64,000 nt of DNA from Pilimelia columellifera (lineage in GTDB: Bacteria; Actinomycetota; Actinomycetes; Mycobacteriales; Micromonosporaceae), in contig NZ_BAAARY010000008.1 in assembly GCF_039532605.1 (NCBI RefSeq), forward strand, positions 1 to 64,000, in the 5' to 3' direction. Position numbers and translations under genes: made by a program. This document shows positions 53,774-61,617 of this stretch, one piece after another (the first letter of the stretch is position 1; every line of letters starts with the position of its first letter). Under the pieces are notes generated by a model. It had not been told where the DNA came from, searched no databases, and saw nothing but the letters and a program-made list of their open reading frames with translations.

Positions 53774-54223
53774 TCAGTGGGCGAGTTCGAGATCGGCGAC
53801 CCGCTCCGGGTACGCCGCCGACGCGATCCGCTCCCCGTCCGCGGTGACGACCACGTCCCCGCGGCGCTGTGCCACCTTCGGACCGGAGTGCGCGGGCTGG
53901 AAGCGCATCGACATCGACACATTGCGCGCCGCCGCTTTCATCGCGGCCTGGTCGCAGTCGTTCTCGTAGGCCATCAAGTGCCCGACCTCCACGACCACCT
54001 GGTCACCGCGCACCAGATCGTTCACACGGTCGGTGAGGGCGCCCCAGCAGACGACGTCCAGGAACATCGCCTTGCCGTCGACCCACCGTCCGGTGGCGTC
54101 GCGGTAGCGCTCGCGGTGGACGATCGGGAACTGCACCCACACCGCGCCGGATCGGGTGTGGCCGCGGGTCGGGGATGCGGTGAGCTTGCCTTCGATAACG
54201 CAGGTGAACAACGACACGATCAT
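53774..54223 (-). CDS. SSB-like OB-fold protein, second copy
   Basis: 149 residues, ATG behind TTGGAG. It keeps the SSB order: N-terminal strand (IVSLFTCVIEGKLT), VWVQFPIVHRERYRDATGRWVDGKAMFLDVVCWGALTDRVNDLVRGDQVVVEV, then SMRFQPAHSG. It is more divergent than the SSB at 54306 and lacks the usual acidic DDIPF-type tip. Single-strand DNA binding in the recipient is the likely role. Possibly specialised for the transferred strand or for a partner protein. Confidence 0.75.
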   Translation of the reverse strand: MIVSLFTCVIEGKLTASPTRGHTRSGAVWVQFPIVHRERYRDATGRWVDGKAMFLDVVCWGALTDRVNDLVRGDQVVVEVGHLMAYENDCDQAAMKAAARNVSMSMRFQPAHSGPKVAQRRGDVVVTADGERIASAAYPERVADLELAH

Positions 54224-54264
54224 CAACTCCAAGATCAGGGTGAGAAAGCTTGCGGAGGTGGTGC

Positions 54265-54296
54265 CTGGTGGGGCCGACCTCGGTCGGCCCCACCAG
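54265..54296. terminator. Hairpin between the two SSB genes
   Basis: Perfect 14-base stem (54265-54278 with 54283-54296; half reads CTGGTGGGGCCGAC) and a four-base loop. Located between ssb and the SSB-like gene on the minus strand. The following sequence is only weakly T-rich, so partial termination or processing is likely. Confidence 0.6.
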
Positions 54297-54305
54297 CGGG
54301 GGCGG

Positions 54306-54761
54306 TCAGGCGTTGGCGAGTTCGCTGATCTCGGCCGGGCTGTCCGGGACCTGAGCGTCGGCGCCGGCCCACGGGTCATCGTTGTCGGCGACCACGTTGC
54401 GCTGCTTGCGCAGGGCCTGCGCCTCGGCGAACCGCATACTGACCGCGACGTTGTTGGCGGTTACCTGGAGCTTGGCGGCGGCCTTGCCGCTGCCCTGGTT
54501 CGTGTACGCCCAGGCTGCGAGGTCGTCACGGGCGTCGACGATCACCGTGTCGCCGCGCTTGAGCTGGGAGACCCGCTCGGCCAGCTCCCGCCAGCAAGTG
54601 ACCTCGACCCACACCGTCGGACCGTTCTCCCACTCACCGGCGGTGGTGCGCCGGCGGGTGGAGTGGCCAACCGACATCTTGGCCACCATCACCCCGGACG
54701 GGGTGACGCGCAGCTCGGGGTCGGCGCCGAGGTTGCCTTCGAAGTTGAACGTGAACTGCAT
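54306..54761 (-). CDS. ssb: Single-stranded DNA-binding protein
   Basis: 151 residues, ATG seven bases after GGTAGGAG. Classic SSB OB-fold: FNFEGNLGADPELRVTPSGVMVAKMSVGHSTRR, then WVEVTCWRELAERVSQLKRGDTVIVDARDDLAAWAY and LQVTANNVAVSMRFAEAQALR. The C-terminus is acidic (DNDDPWAG) but ends AEISELANA rather than the normal acidic-Phe tip, so partner binding may differ. It protects the incoming single strand. The nested hairpin element lies about 120 bases upstream. Confidence 0.92.
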   Translation of the reverse strand: MQFTFNFEGNLGADPELRVTPSGVMVAKMSVGHSTRRRTTAGEWENGPTVWVEVTCWRELAERVSQLKRGDTVIVDARDDLAAWAYTNQGSGKAAAKLQVTANNVAVSMRFAEAQALRKQRNVVADNDDPWAGADAQVPDSPAEISELANA

Positions 54762-54883
54762 GACCGGACTCCTACCGTGAGAGGTACCTGTGGTGCGGTT
54801 GGCTGGTCGCCGGCAGGAGTTTGGGTTCCTGCGGTGCCAGCGCCGCGCTGATAGGACCGGTCAAGCCCGCCATCGGGCGGGGG

Positions 54884-54965
54884 CGGCAAGGATCAGCCGA
54901 ACCAACGATCTTGACGCCGCCCGAAGGGCGGCACGATCGTCAAGATGGTTGGCGGCCCTTGCCGA
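54884..54965. promoter_or_regulatory. Nested inverted-repeat element B upstream of ssb
   Basis: Outer arms CGGCAAGG/CCTTGCCG (54884-54891/54958-54965), middle 15-base arms with one mismatch (54903-54917/54939-54953, including ATCTTGACG/CGTCAAGAT), inner CCGCCC/GGGCGG (54918-54923/54927-54932). Sequence and layout match the core of element A near 61700-61762. The distance to the ssb start is about 123 bases. Possible single-strand promoter, attenuator or protein-binding site. Confidence 0.7.
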
Positions 54966-56012
54966 AACCGAACGGGGTGGGCTGACCTTCGGGTCCGTCA
55001 GCGGCGGAGCTGCGCACCCCAGCAGGAACCACACCCACCCGGCCGACCCCCGGACACCACAGAGCATCGGCAGGCAGAGCCGCAGAGCAGTCACCGCCAA
55101 CGAGCGGCACCTCAGGCCCGCCACGGCCACTCCGGCAGCCGGCTTGATGCGCGACAGGTGAGACTCGGAAACCCCCACGGCGACCAGCGCCGTCCGGGCG
55201 AAGAGAACACGCGAGGGCCGCGGCTCGGATCGGCTGCGCGACGACGGCCCGGGTCGCTAAGCGACGCGCTGACCGCCGTCGACGCCGCCGCCGTCAGCGC
55301 GCCGGCGCCGAGCCCGAAGCGGCAGCCGCCGCACGCGCATCACCGCGCCCACGCACCGGGTTTGGACCTCGCAGCACTGGCACCTGCAACCCGCTGCCGG
55401 ACACCGGTTCGGACGACGGGGCTGGGGCTGTCACGAAGGCGCAACGCCCCCGGCCGTCGACGTCACCCTGGCAACAGGCCATCGCCTGCGCGGTGTCCGG
55501 CACCGGGGCATCCATAAGAACCGCTGTCCCACCTCGGCCGACGGGTCGACCGTCATCGTGACCGTCGCGCCGTGGGCTCCGGGCCGCCCCGACACCGTCC
55601 ACCGCGCCGCCCGCGTGGTCGGCCGACGCGAGTCGGCAACCCGAACCGCCGGCTACCAGCAGGACGTGGCCCGTATGAGGTCCTCGGACAGCAGGGCCGG
55701 GCCGGCTACACGGCCAACCCGAGCGCCGCAATGGCGTCCGGCTGGCAGTAGGGCGTGGCCGACGCTACGGAGCAGCGCCTCCAGTTCCGGCACCGGGCCG
55801 CACTGCTCGGCCCTAGCAGCGTCCAGCCGGCTCGCGCGGCACCACCGGTACCGCGACGACACCCCGGCCCCCGCACCGGCAAGCCGCAAACTGGCGAAAC
55901 CACCGCCCGGGCTCGGAACCGCTGTCAGCGGTGCAAGACCCCGCAGCCCGCCCACCGCCAACCGGCAGCGGGCGGAGCCATGCGCGAACGCGCACGGTCA
56001 CCGGACGTTTCG
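54966..56012. other. About 1 kb without a supported gene
   Basis: Open frames on both strands are short or Arg/Pro/Ser-rich and lack ribosome-binding sites. The least unlikely are two overlapping minus-strand stretches, 55294-55515 (73 residues, PVPDTAQAMACCQGDVDGRGRC) and 55653-55961. Both lie in the direction of the neighbouring genes and could be decayed remnants. I see no RNA gene or repeat array here. Confidence 0.45.
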
Positions 56013-56345
56013 CTACGCTCCCGGCCCGCTGCCCAACCCCGCCGCATTGCTGCGGCTACCGCCCACCGGACCACCCGCGGCGCCGTCGTCGTCCTGGCTG
56101 CCGTGGTGGTCGCAGTCGGGCTGGTGGACGGTCTCGATGTCGCCGTGGCACACCCACCGCTCCCATGCGGTCTGTAACGGCGACCGCCCACAGATCGCGC
56201 GGGTCTGGAAGCGTTGCGCGTGGGCGCGGTACGCCTCAGCGAACGCGAACGTGCGCATCGTGTCCCGCTCGCCCTCGCCGGCGTCCTGGCGGCCCCACAC
56301 GTAGGTGGCGGCTTCGCGTTCCAACGCCGTCAGTGAATCGCCCAC
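56013..56345 (-). CDS. Leading-region hypothetical protein
   Basis: 110 residues, GTG seven bases after GGGAG. Contains LTALEREAATYVWGRQDAGEGERDTMRTFAFAEAYRAHAQRF and WERWVCHGDIETVHQPDCDHHGSQDDDG. The Cys/His-rich end (CHGDI-x6-DCDHH) may bind zinc. Its start lies inside the end of the upstream gene. Function unknown. Confidence 0.6.
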   Translation of the reverse strand: MGDSLTALEREAATYVWGRQDAGEGERDTMRTFAFAEAYRAHAQRFQTRAICGRSPLQTAWERWVCHGDIETVHQPDCDHHGSQDDDGAAGGPVGGSRSNAAGLGSGPGA

Positions 56346-56560
56346 CGGAGGGCTCCCTTCTCCTCGGCTACGACTTTCGGGGTACAGGTGTGGGCGTCGG
56401 CGTCCGCCCGCGCCGCCTCATGGCTGGACCACTGCGGGAACGTGCCGATGCGGCAGGCGGTGCAGGTCCAGCCGTAGCGGGCCGGCTCTACCCACACCCG
56501 CATCACCGCGCTGTCGGGCATCGGCAGCACCACCGGCACGGCCGGGTCCGTCGGGCTCAT
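56330..56560 (-). CDS. Small CxxC protein
   Basis: 76 residues, ATG overlapping the previous stop (ATGA). Includes MRVWVEPARYGWTCTACRIGTFPQWSSHEAARADADAHTC, a likely zinc-ribbon-type fold with Cys pairs and His. Overlaps the next gene by 16 bases. Probably a small DNA- or protein-binding element of the leading region; function unknown. Confidence 0.6.
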   Translation of the reverse strand: MSPTDPAVPVVLPMPDSAVMRVWVEPARYGWTCTACRIGTFPQWSSHEAARADADAHTCTPKVVAEEKGALRWAIH

Positions 56561-57630
56561 GGGTGGACCTCATACACCGACACCAGCAGCTCGGTGACCG
56601 TCCGAACCTGCCTACCGGTGTGGATGACGTCGCCGACGGCCACGCCGACCATGCGCCGCGCCAACTGCCTGGCCGCGGTCAGGCTGGAGGCGTTGACGAA
56701 CTCGACCGTCGGACAGTTCGCGAGCGTGGCGCCAGTCCAGCCGTCGGCGGTTCGGTAGGCGTACCCGAAGTAGCCAACGAACCGGCCCGACCCGACCGGG
56801 CGGCTCTTACGCCGCTGGTTCTGGTGTCCCCGGCACGCCGCCCATCCGGCGGCGGGGGTGTCGGCGGCGGTGAGCCAGGTGCCGCACCAGCGCGCCACCC
56901 ATGCCTGACCTACCGCCAACCCGTCCACCCGGTCGCGGTGTCCGCACCACTCGGGCGTCACCGTGTACCGGGAGTCCGGGGTGCCGTCGCGGTGACAAGG
57001 CCGCGCCTCATCATCATTCGTTGCCCGACGCGGCGCCGGTCGCGCGGGCGGGTAGCCGTACAGGCGGGTCAGCCGGGCTTGGGCGCCGTGCGCGTCCCTC
57101 ATCGCCTCAGCGAGCAGGTTGTGCTCGTCGACCAGCCACAGCGGGTCGTTGGACCACTCCAGAAACGCACCGCCGAGAACAGCGTCGCCGGACGGGCCGC
57201 CGTCGCGCGAGACCTGCACCCGGATCAGGAACTGGTCATCTAACGCCAACCGCGCGTCATCGGCCGCCTGCTCGTGCAAGACGCGTGTCAGGTCACGGCG
57301 CGGCACCCCGGCGTTCCACAGCGCGGCACGCGACGGCGTGCGCTCGGGCCGGAAGTACCGGAACCGGCCACACTGGTAGGCGGGATTCGGGACGGCGCCG
57401 TGCGGGTCGTCGGTGAACTCGCCCAGCCAGGAGACGTCCGGGCACTCCTCAACGCTGGCGGTGACCGTCACCTGCCAGCCGTCGACCTGCCCGGACCACC
57501 GTCCGTCAGCGGATTCCAGACCGGCGGCCCACACGGGCACAGTCGCCCGGTGGGTGGCCCGCCGCCACGCGACCCCCGCCTGCGCCCCGGCCGCTCGATC
57601 AGCGCGGTAGTGCTCCCTGCGCTTGTTCAT
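56557..57630 (-). CDS. Leading-region hypothetical protein, 357 residues
   Basis: ATG overlapping the previous stop (ATGA). Residues 40-180 include DGRWSGQVDGWQVTVTASVEECPDVSWLGEFTDD and FRYFRPERTPSRAALWNAGVPRRDLTRVLHEQAADDARLALDDQFLIRVQVSRDG. The second half has Cys/His-rich segments (PEWCGHRDR, WCGTWLTAAD, AACRGHQ) and ends MVGVAVGDVIHTGRQVRTVTELLVSVYEV. Largest unknown of the leading region. No family recognised. Composition is coding throughout. Confidence 0.65.
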   Translation of the reverse strand: MNKRREHYRADRAAGAQAGVAWRRATHRATVPVWAAGLESADGRWSGQVDGWQVTVTASVEECPDVSWLGEFTDDPHGAVPNPAYQCGRFRYFRPERTPSRAALWNAGVPRRDLTRVLHEQAADDARLALDDQFLIRVQVSRDGGPSGDAVLGGAFLEWSNDPLWLVDEHNLLAEAMRDAHGAQARLTRLYGYPPARPAPRRATNDDEARPCHRDGTPDSRYTVTPEWCGHRDRVDGLAVGQAWVARWCGTWLTAADTPAAGWAACRGHQNQRRKSRPVGSGRFVGYFGYAYRTADGWTGATLANCPTVEFVNASSLTAARQLARRMVGVAVGDVIHTGRQVRTVTELLVSVYEVHP

Positions 57631-58085
57631 GCCCACGCCGCCGTGCTGGTGCCGGTGTACTCCCAGCCGTCGGCGGCCTCGTAGCCGGGCAGCTGGCGGA
57701 CCATCCTGCGACGCAGCGCGTTACAGAACTGCCACGCCTCACTGGCCTCCCACCCGGGATGCTCACACGCCTGGTAGGCGAAACAGTCGATGGCTTTGAG
57801 CACCACCAGCGGCTGCCAATCCGTGACCGGGCTCCACCGGTACGGCTCCAGCTCGTGCGGGGCGTCGCCGGGGTAGCGGTAGTTGAGGCTGGCGGCGTTC
57901 TCCGCGATCAGCATCGCGCCGATCGCGTCAGCGTTGTCCGTACCAGCCCGCCGCATGTCCTGCATGCTGCGCGCATTGTCGTCGGCAGCCGAGGCGAACC
58001 AGCGCAGCTGCTCAGTCCTGTTGTGCCCAACAGCGGCGGACACCAGTAGATCGATGTGCAAGGTCGAAACCATGAACGCGGACAT
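57627..58085 (-). CDS. Leading-region hypothetical protein
   Basis: 152 residues, ATG five bases after GGAG. Helical: VSAAVGHNRTEQLRWFASAADDNARSMQDMRRAGTDNADAIGAMLIAENAASLNYRYPG, then WQPLVVLKAIDCFAYQACEHPGWEASEAWQFCNALRRRM. The length, helices and Trp/Cys pattern suggest a stand-alone cytosolic protein. No family recognised. A terminator with a T-run lies just upstream. Confidence 0.62.
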   Translation of the reverse strand: MSAFMVSTLHIDLLVSAAVGHNRTEQLRWFASAADDNARSMQDMRRAGTDNADAIGAMLIAENAASLNYRYPGDAPHELEPYRWSPVTDWQPLVVLKAIDCFAYQACEHPGWEASEAWQFCNALRRRMVRQLPGYEAADGWEYTGTSTAAWA

Positions 58086-58113
58086 CAGTTCTCCGATCTC
58101 AGGAAACGAAAAA

Positions 58114-58141
58114 GCCCGCAACCCCGGGGCGGGGCGCGGGC
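58114..58141 (-). terminator. Intrinsic terminator upstream of 57627-58085
   Basis: GCCCGC/GCGGGC six-base stem with an inner CCCC/GGGG pairing. On the minus strand it is followed by TTTTTCGTTTCC. The TTTTCTGTTTCC after the 53045 hairpin and TTTCGTTTCC after the 60013 hairpin are similar, so a shared terminator-leader design is likely. Confidence 0.75.
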
Positions 58142-58149
58142 ATGACAAC

Positions 58150-58170
58150 GGCCGCCCACCTCGGGCGGCC
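58150..58170. repeat. Inverted repeat GGCCGCCC/GGGCGGCC
   Basis: Eight-base perfect stem (58150-58157/58163-58170) with a five-base loop, directly upstream on the minus-strand path of the terminator at 58114. Together they form a double hairpin in the gap between two leading-region genes. Confidence 0.55.
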
Positions 58171-58203
58171 CACGAGAAATCCGAGCGATAGTGCGACAGG
58201 GGG

Positions 58204-58539
58204 CTACGGCTCGGTCAGCGGCTCCGCGAACACCGTCAGCCCGGGCACTGGGGCGGCGTCGGAGTCCAGCAGCACGTAGTCACAGCCCAGCGCGCGGGCG
58301 TAGCGCTGCAACGCCAGCAACTCCGGTGGAACATCCCCGTAGTCCGCGGCGTGGGCATCGGGGTCGCACGGGACCCACAGCAGGAATCCGTGCTCCCGGG
58401 CGTCGGCGATCACGCCGGTCACCGCCGTCAGCCCGGTCGTCGGGTGCCGCAGCGCGGTCGGGAGATGCTCGGTGCTGGCATCGAGCATGCGAATGATCCG
58501 CGGACCCTCATCGTCCGGGCTCGGTTCGGGTGTGGACAT
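58204..58539 (-). CDS. Small leading-region hypothetical protein
   Basis: 111 residues, ATG behind AGGAG. Acidic, with PDDEGPRIIRMLDASTEHLPTALRHPTTGLTAVTGVIADAREHGFLLWVPCDPDAHAADYGDVPPELLALQRYARALGCDYVLLDSDA (given in part). The high Asp/Glu content would suit a DNA-mimic, but this is only composition. Function unknown. Eleven bases after the previous gene. Confidence 0.6.
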   Translation of the reverse strand: MSTPEPSPDDEGPRIIRMLDASTEHLPTALRHPTTGLTAVTGVIADAREHGFLLWVPCDPDAHAADYGDVPPELLALQRYARALGCDYVLLDSDAAPVPGLTVFAEPLTEP

Positions 58540-58550
58540 GCGATCTCCTG

Positions 58551-59243
58551 TCAGGTGATGGTGGTGAACGTGGCTCGCTGCCCGCAAAGAGGGCAGGACA
58601 GCCAGGCGGTGTCCGGGTCGAGGTCGCCGAACTCGTCGACCTCGACCCGCAACTGGTCGTTGAACCCCACATCTAGGTCTTCGTCGCGGCCTGCGGTGAT
58701 GCGGTGACGGTCCCCGTCGTAGCCGAGCAGGTGCCCGGACGGGCATGTGCCGGTGGCGCGGGTGAAATCGTTGACCGCCGACTCGCGCGCCTGGTCACGC
58801 ACCCGCCACACCTCGGGCGAGTGCAGTCGGCCGAACCGGTCTGCGTAGACGATCACCAGCTCACCGGCGGTGGTGTGCGCCCAAACGAACGCCGCAGCTT
58901 CCTCCGCCAGCAGGCTTGCGGCTATCTGCGTCGACAGCGCCCACGGCTCCCCCTCCCCGTACGCGCCGGACGCGCCGGCGTCGCCGAACCGGGCGAGCAG
59001 CCACGCGTTCAGCTCGTCGGCACCGGCCCAGCCGAGCCCGCCCAGGCGGGCGTGTTCAACCGTCCACGCCCGCGCATGCTCGGTCAGGTCGTCGTCGGGG
59101 TCAGCGATCGTCGCCAGCCAGTCGGCCAGCGGTACCTGCTGGAAGTAACCGCGATGCGCCGCGCCGTCGCCACTCGGATGCGCGATCACCTTTAACCGCA
59201 AACCCGACAGCAGCTGAACCTCGCCAGCCTTTGGACTGGTCAT
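58551..59243 (-). CDS. Leading-region hypothetical protein with C-terminal CPLCG
   Basis: 230 residues, ATG behind GGGGGAGA. Strongly acidic through the middle (WLATIADPDDDLTEHARAW; AWLLARFGDAGASGAYGEGE) with a late RDEDLDVGFNDQLRVEVDEFGDLDPDTAWLSCPLCGQRATF. The CPLCG plus an earlier TCPSGH could bind one zinc. No family recognised. Its position between ArdA and other leading genes makes antidefence a reasonable guess. Confidence 0.62.
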   Translation of the reverse strand: MTSPKAGEVQLLSGLRLKVIAHPSGDGAAHRGYFQQVPLADWLATIADPDDDLTEHARAWTVEHARLGGLGWAGADELNAWLLARFGDAGASGAYGEGEPWALSTQIAASLLAEEAAAFVWAHTTAGELVIVYADRFGRLHSPEVWRVRDQARESAVNDFTRATGTCPSGHLLGYDGDRHRITAGRDEDLDVGFNDQLRVEVDEFGDLDPDTAWLSCPLCGQRATFTTIT

Positions 59244-59355
59244 CTGTCTCCCCCAATCTGCGCTGCCGGGTATGGCGGTGGCGGCAGTGCGACCGTGGTG
59301 GCGTGGCGCTGCCGCGCCGGACCGAACGAGCCAGGGCCGAAGACCTTTGCGGTGT

Positions 59356-59928
59356 TCATGCTTCGGCGAACACGTCGACCGCCCCACCACCGGCGGGGTG
59401 CGACCAGTAGTCGGTGGAGAACAGGTGCAGGGTGGCGGCTGGCCAGTCGATGTGCCCGAACGGCCACGGCGGCGCCTGCATCGCCTCGGCGTGCGTGTCC
59501 ACGGCGTGGTGCTGAGCGAAGGTCTGCTCGCTGTCGAACCGGCCCACGTACTCCTGGCGCCACCGCTGCACGTGCTCGTCGGTCAACGCGGCGGCGGCGG
59601 TGTCAGTGTGGGCGATCCACGCCGCCAGCGCCTGCCGCTGCCCGGTGGTCAAGTCGGTGATCAGGGCGGCGACGCGGGCACCGGTGGACGGCGCGAACTC
59701 GCCATCAAGGACACCATCGAAGTGCTCGTGATCCAGGCACCAGATCTCCTCATGCCCATCGACCAAGTGGTAGCGGCCCACGCAGCGGACACGCTCGTTG
59801 AAGGCAGCCATGCTGGTCGGCGCATCGGAGGCGGGGAACCACTCTCCGGCAAGGCCGCCGTCGTTGTAGCAGCCCAGACACCCCACCCACACCTGCGGCA
59901 CCTCACCCGCCGCATCATGCTCATCCAT
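59356..59928 (-). CDS. ardA: ArdA-family antirestriction protein
   Basis: 190 residues, ATG six bases after AGGAGA. Opens with PQVWVGCLGCYNDGGLAGEWFPAS, the ArdA N-terminal signature (the LxxYNxGxLxGxWh pattern). It continues with EEIWCLDHEHFDG and ends with the EYVGRFDSEQTFAQHHAVDTHAEAM domain and IDWPAATLHLFSTDYW. Many acidic residues, as expected for a DNA mimic. ArdA dimers bind type I restriction-modification complexes in place of DNA, sparing unmodified incoming DNA. It is preceded by a 13-base-stem hairpin. Confidence 0.87.
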   Translation of the reverse strand: MDEHDAAGEVPQVWVGCLGCYNDGGLAGEWFPASDAPTSMAAFNERVRCVGRYHLVDGHEEIWCLDHEHFDGVLDGEFAPSTGARVAALITDLTTGQRQALAAWIAHTDTAAAALTDEHVQRWRQEYVGRFDSEQTFAQHHAVDTHAEAMQAPPWPFGHIDWPAATLHLFSTDYWSHPAGGGAVDVFAEA

Positions 59929-59951
59929 CGAAAGTCTCCTCACCAAATGCG

Positions 59952-59995
59952 TCGTGCCCTGGCACGACGCTGGAACACGTCATGCCAGGGCACGA
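59952..59995. promoter_or_regulatory. Hairpin upstream of ardA
   Basis: Perfect 13-base inverted repeat TCGTGCCCTGGCA/TGCCAGGGCACGA (59952-59964/59983-59995) with an 18-base loop. It lies about 24 bases before the ardA start. Too close to the start for a standard terminator; it could be an operator, attenuator or single-strand promoter. Confidence 0.6.
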
Positions 59996-60012
59996 AGAAA
60001 CGGAAACGAAAG

Positions 60013-60028
60013 CCGGCCGGGTGGCCGG
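60013..60028 (-). terminator. Short terminator after the ParB-like gene
   Basis: CCGGCC/GGCCGG six-base stem with a four-base loop, 12 bases after the parB stop on the minus strand, followed by CTTTCGTTTCC. The run resembles that behind the other two leading-region terminators. Confidence 0.6.
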
Positions 60029-60039
60029 GCCGAGCAGGA

Positions 60040-61581
60040 TCAAACGCCGGTGACGACAGGGGCGCCGACAACGTCCAGACTCGACAGATCATCGGGAACC
60101 GCCACCTCGACGGGATCGATCTCGGCGTCTACGCCACAGGTCTCACCGTCGCCGTCGCCGTCGGCATCGATGTGGCTGTCGTCGGTCAGCTCGTCGGCAG
60201 AGCTGATGTTCACATCACCGCCGTCGTCCTGCTCTTCGTCGTCCTCTCCCGGCTGGGACAAGGTCGCGTACAGCTCGGTTTCGGCGTCGCTGAGCTGGTA
60301 GCCGACCCCAGTCAGCGCATCCAGGTAGGACAACGCTTGTGTCTCGTTCGCCGCGTACGTGTACGTGCCCTCGTAACGGCGCAGGTTCGTCTCATTGGCG
60401 CCGACCCAGCGGGCCACCAGCATCCGATTCAACCTGTCAGCGCTCGCCGTCTGCGCGGCCGGGTGCAACGCCGTACCAGCCAGCGCGCAAACCAGGTCGC
60501 TCTCGTTGCCGCCGACGTCCAGCAGCCTCGGGGCCAGTACCGCCAGCCGCACCGCCTCGGCCAGGACCTTCTTCGCCCCACGCGCCGAACCGAAGGATTC
60601 GCGGACGAACTGCTCCCGCACCGGCGCAGCGACCGTCAGCGCCTCGCGCAGCGCGGCGGCCTTCGCCTCCCGCTCGGCCCGACCGGGGTCGGCCTGCTCG
60701 GCCTCCACGTCGCGGGCCGTGCGATAAGCCCACGCGGCCGGGTCGGTGCAGACGATCTCCACCCTCGGTGCGGTGCTGGGGTCGCGGATGATCGCGGCGA
60801 ACCCCGGCTTGGTCTTCACCTGCTCCGGGTTCAGCCGCACCCCGTCGGCGTCAACCAGGTCTTTGGCGGCGACCATCGTATGAGTGCCGTAGCCCCAGCC
60901 CTGCGGGGTCGAGACCAGCTTCACCCGGTCCAGCACCAGCTGCGCCTTCAATCGCGCCACGGTCTCCTTGCGCTCCCGCTTGGCCTTCTCTTCGGCGATG
61001 ACGTGTTTGAGACCCCAGCCGTGGCTACCGCGCTTGAGTAGCCGCCCGATGGTCTTCTCGTCGTCGGCGAACTCCTCAAGTTGGGCGGCGTCCTCCAGGG
61101 TCAACGCACCCCGGTCCGCAGCGGCCCGGGCCTTCGCCGGCAGCTTGGCCAGGCTGACGGCAGCCTTGACCTGCTCGACGGGGCGGCCGGTCGCGGCGGT
61201 GATCTGCTCCGGCGTCCAGTCCAATAGCAGCAGCTGGGCGTAGGCGTCGGCGTTCTCGGACTCCGTCAGACCGACGCGGGCGCCGTTTTCACCCAACATC
61301 CGGATGATCCGCAACGCCGCCCCAGCGTCCTCAGCGACCAGACACGGCACCGTGTCCAGCTCCTCAGCGAGGGCGGCCTTACGGCGCCGGTGCCCGATCT
61401 CCACCGTGTACGTCTGCGCCTCACCGTCTACCGGCTCTCGGCGAGTCACCACCAGCGGCTGCAGAATTCCCACCGCACGGATCGAGGCGCGCAGGTCCTC
61501 GACATCGCCCTCATCGCGGCGCAGGTTGCCCTCGTTGGGCACCAGCAGCCTTGGATCGATCTGCTCAACGGTCATAGTCAT
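60040..61581 (-). CDS. ParB/RepB/Spo0J-family protein
   Basis: 513 residues, ATG about nine bases after AAGGGG. The N-terminal ParB domain has IDPRLLVPNEGNLRRDEGDVEDLRASIRAVGILQPLVV and the CTP-binding EIGHRRRKAAL motif near 61-71. HTH region: WTPEQITAATGRPVEQVKAAVSLAKLP near 140-165, then a long Ala/Glu/Lys-rich helical region. The C-terminal end is very acidic (EDDEEQDDGGDVNISSADELTDDSHIDADGDGD region). No ParA partner is in the window. ParB-like proteins in plasmid leading regions also include nuclease-type members, so partition is not certain. Confidence 0.82.
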   Translation of the reverse strand: MTMTVEQIDPRLLVPNEGNLRRDEGDVEDLRASIRAVGILQPLVVTRREPVDGEAQTYTVEIGHRRRKAALAEELDTVPCLVAEDAGAALRIIRMLGENGARVGLTESENADAYAQLLLLDWTPEQITAATGRPVEQVKAAVSLAKLPAKARAAADRGALTLEDAAQLEEFADDEKTIGRLLKRGSHGWGLKHVIAEEKAKRERKETVARLKAQLVLDRVKLVSTPQGWGYGTHTMVAAKDLVDADGVRLNPEQVKTKPGFAAIIRDPSTAPRVEIVCTDPAAWAYRTARDVEAEQADPGRAEREAKAAALREALTVAAPVREQFVRESFGSARGAKKVLAEAVRLAVLAPRLLDVGGNESDLVCALAGTALHPAAQTASADRLNRMLVARWVGANETNLRRYEGTYTYAANETQALSYLDALTGVGYQLSDAETELYATLSQPGEDDEEQDDGGDVNISSADELTDDSHIDADGDGDGETCGVDAEIDPVEVAVPDDLSSLDVVGAPVVTGV

Positions 61582-61582
61582 C

Positions 61583-61596
61583 AAGGGGAACCCCTT
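61583..61596. promoter_or_regulatory. Palindrome overlapping the parB ribosome-binding site
   Basis: AAGGGG-aa-CCCCTT, a perfect six-base arm palindrome, spans the ribosome-binding site two bases before the parB ATG. It could bind a repressor or hide the ribosome-binding site in the mRNA. Confidence 0.5.
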
Positions 61597-61617
61597 CTAT
61601 GCAAACAGGACCCCACC

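Noticed and set aside
55558..56304. 248-residue plus-strand frame
   Set aside because: Arg/Pro/Ser-rich composition, opposite to all neighbours, and antisense to the better-supported gene at 56013-56345.
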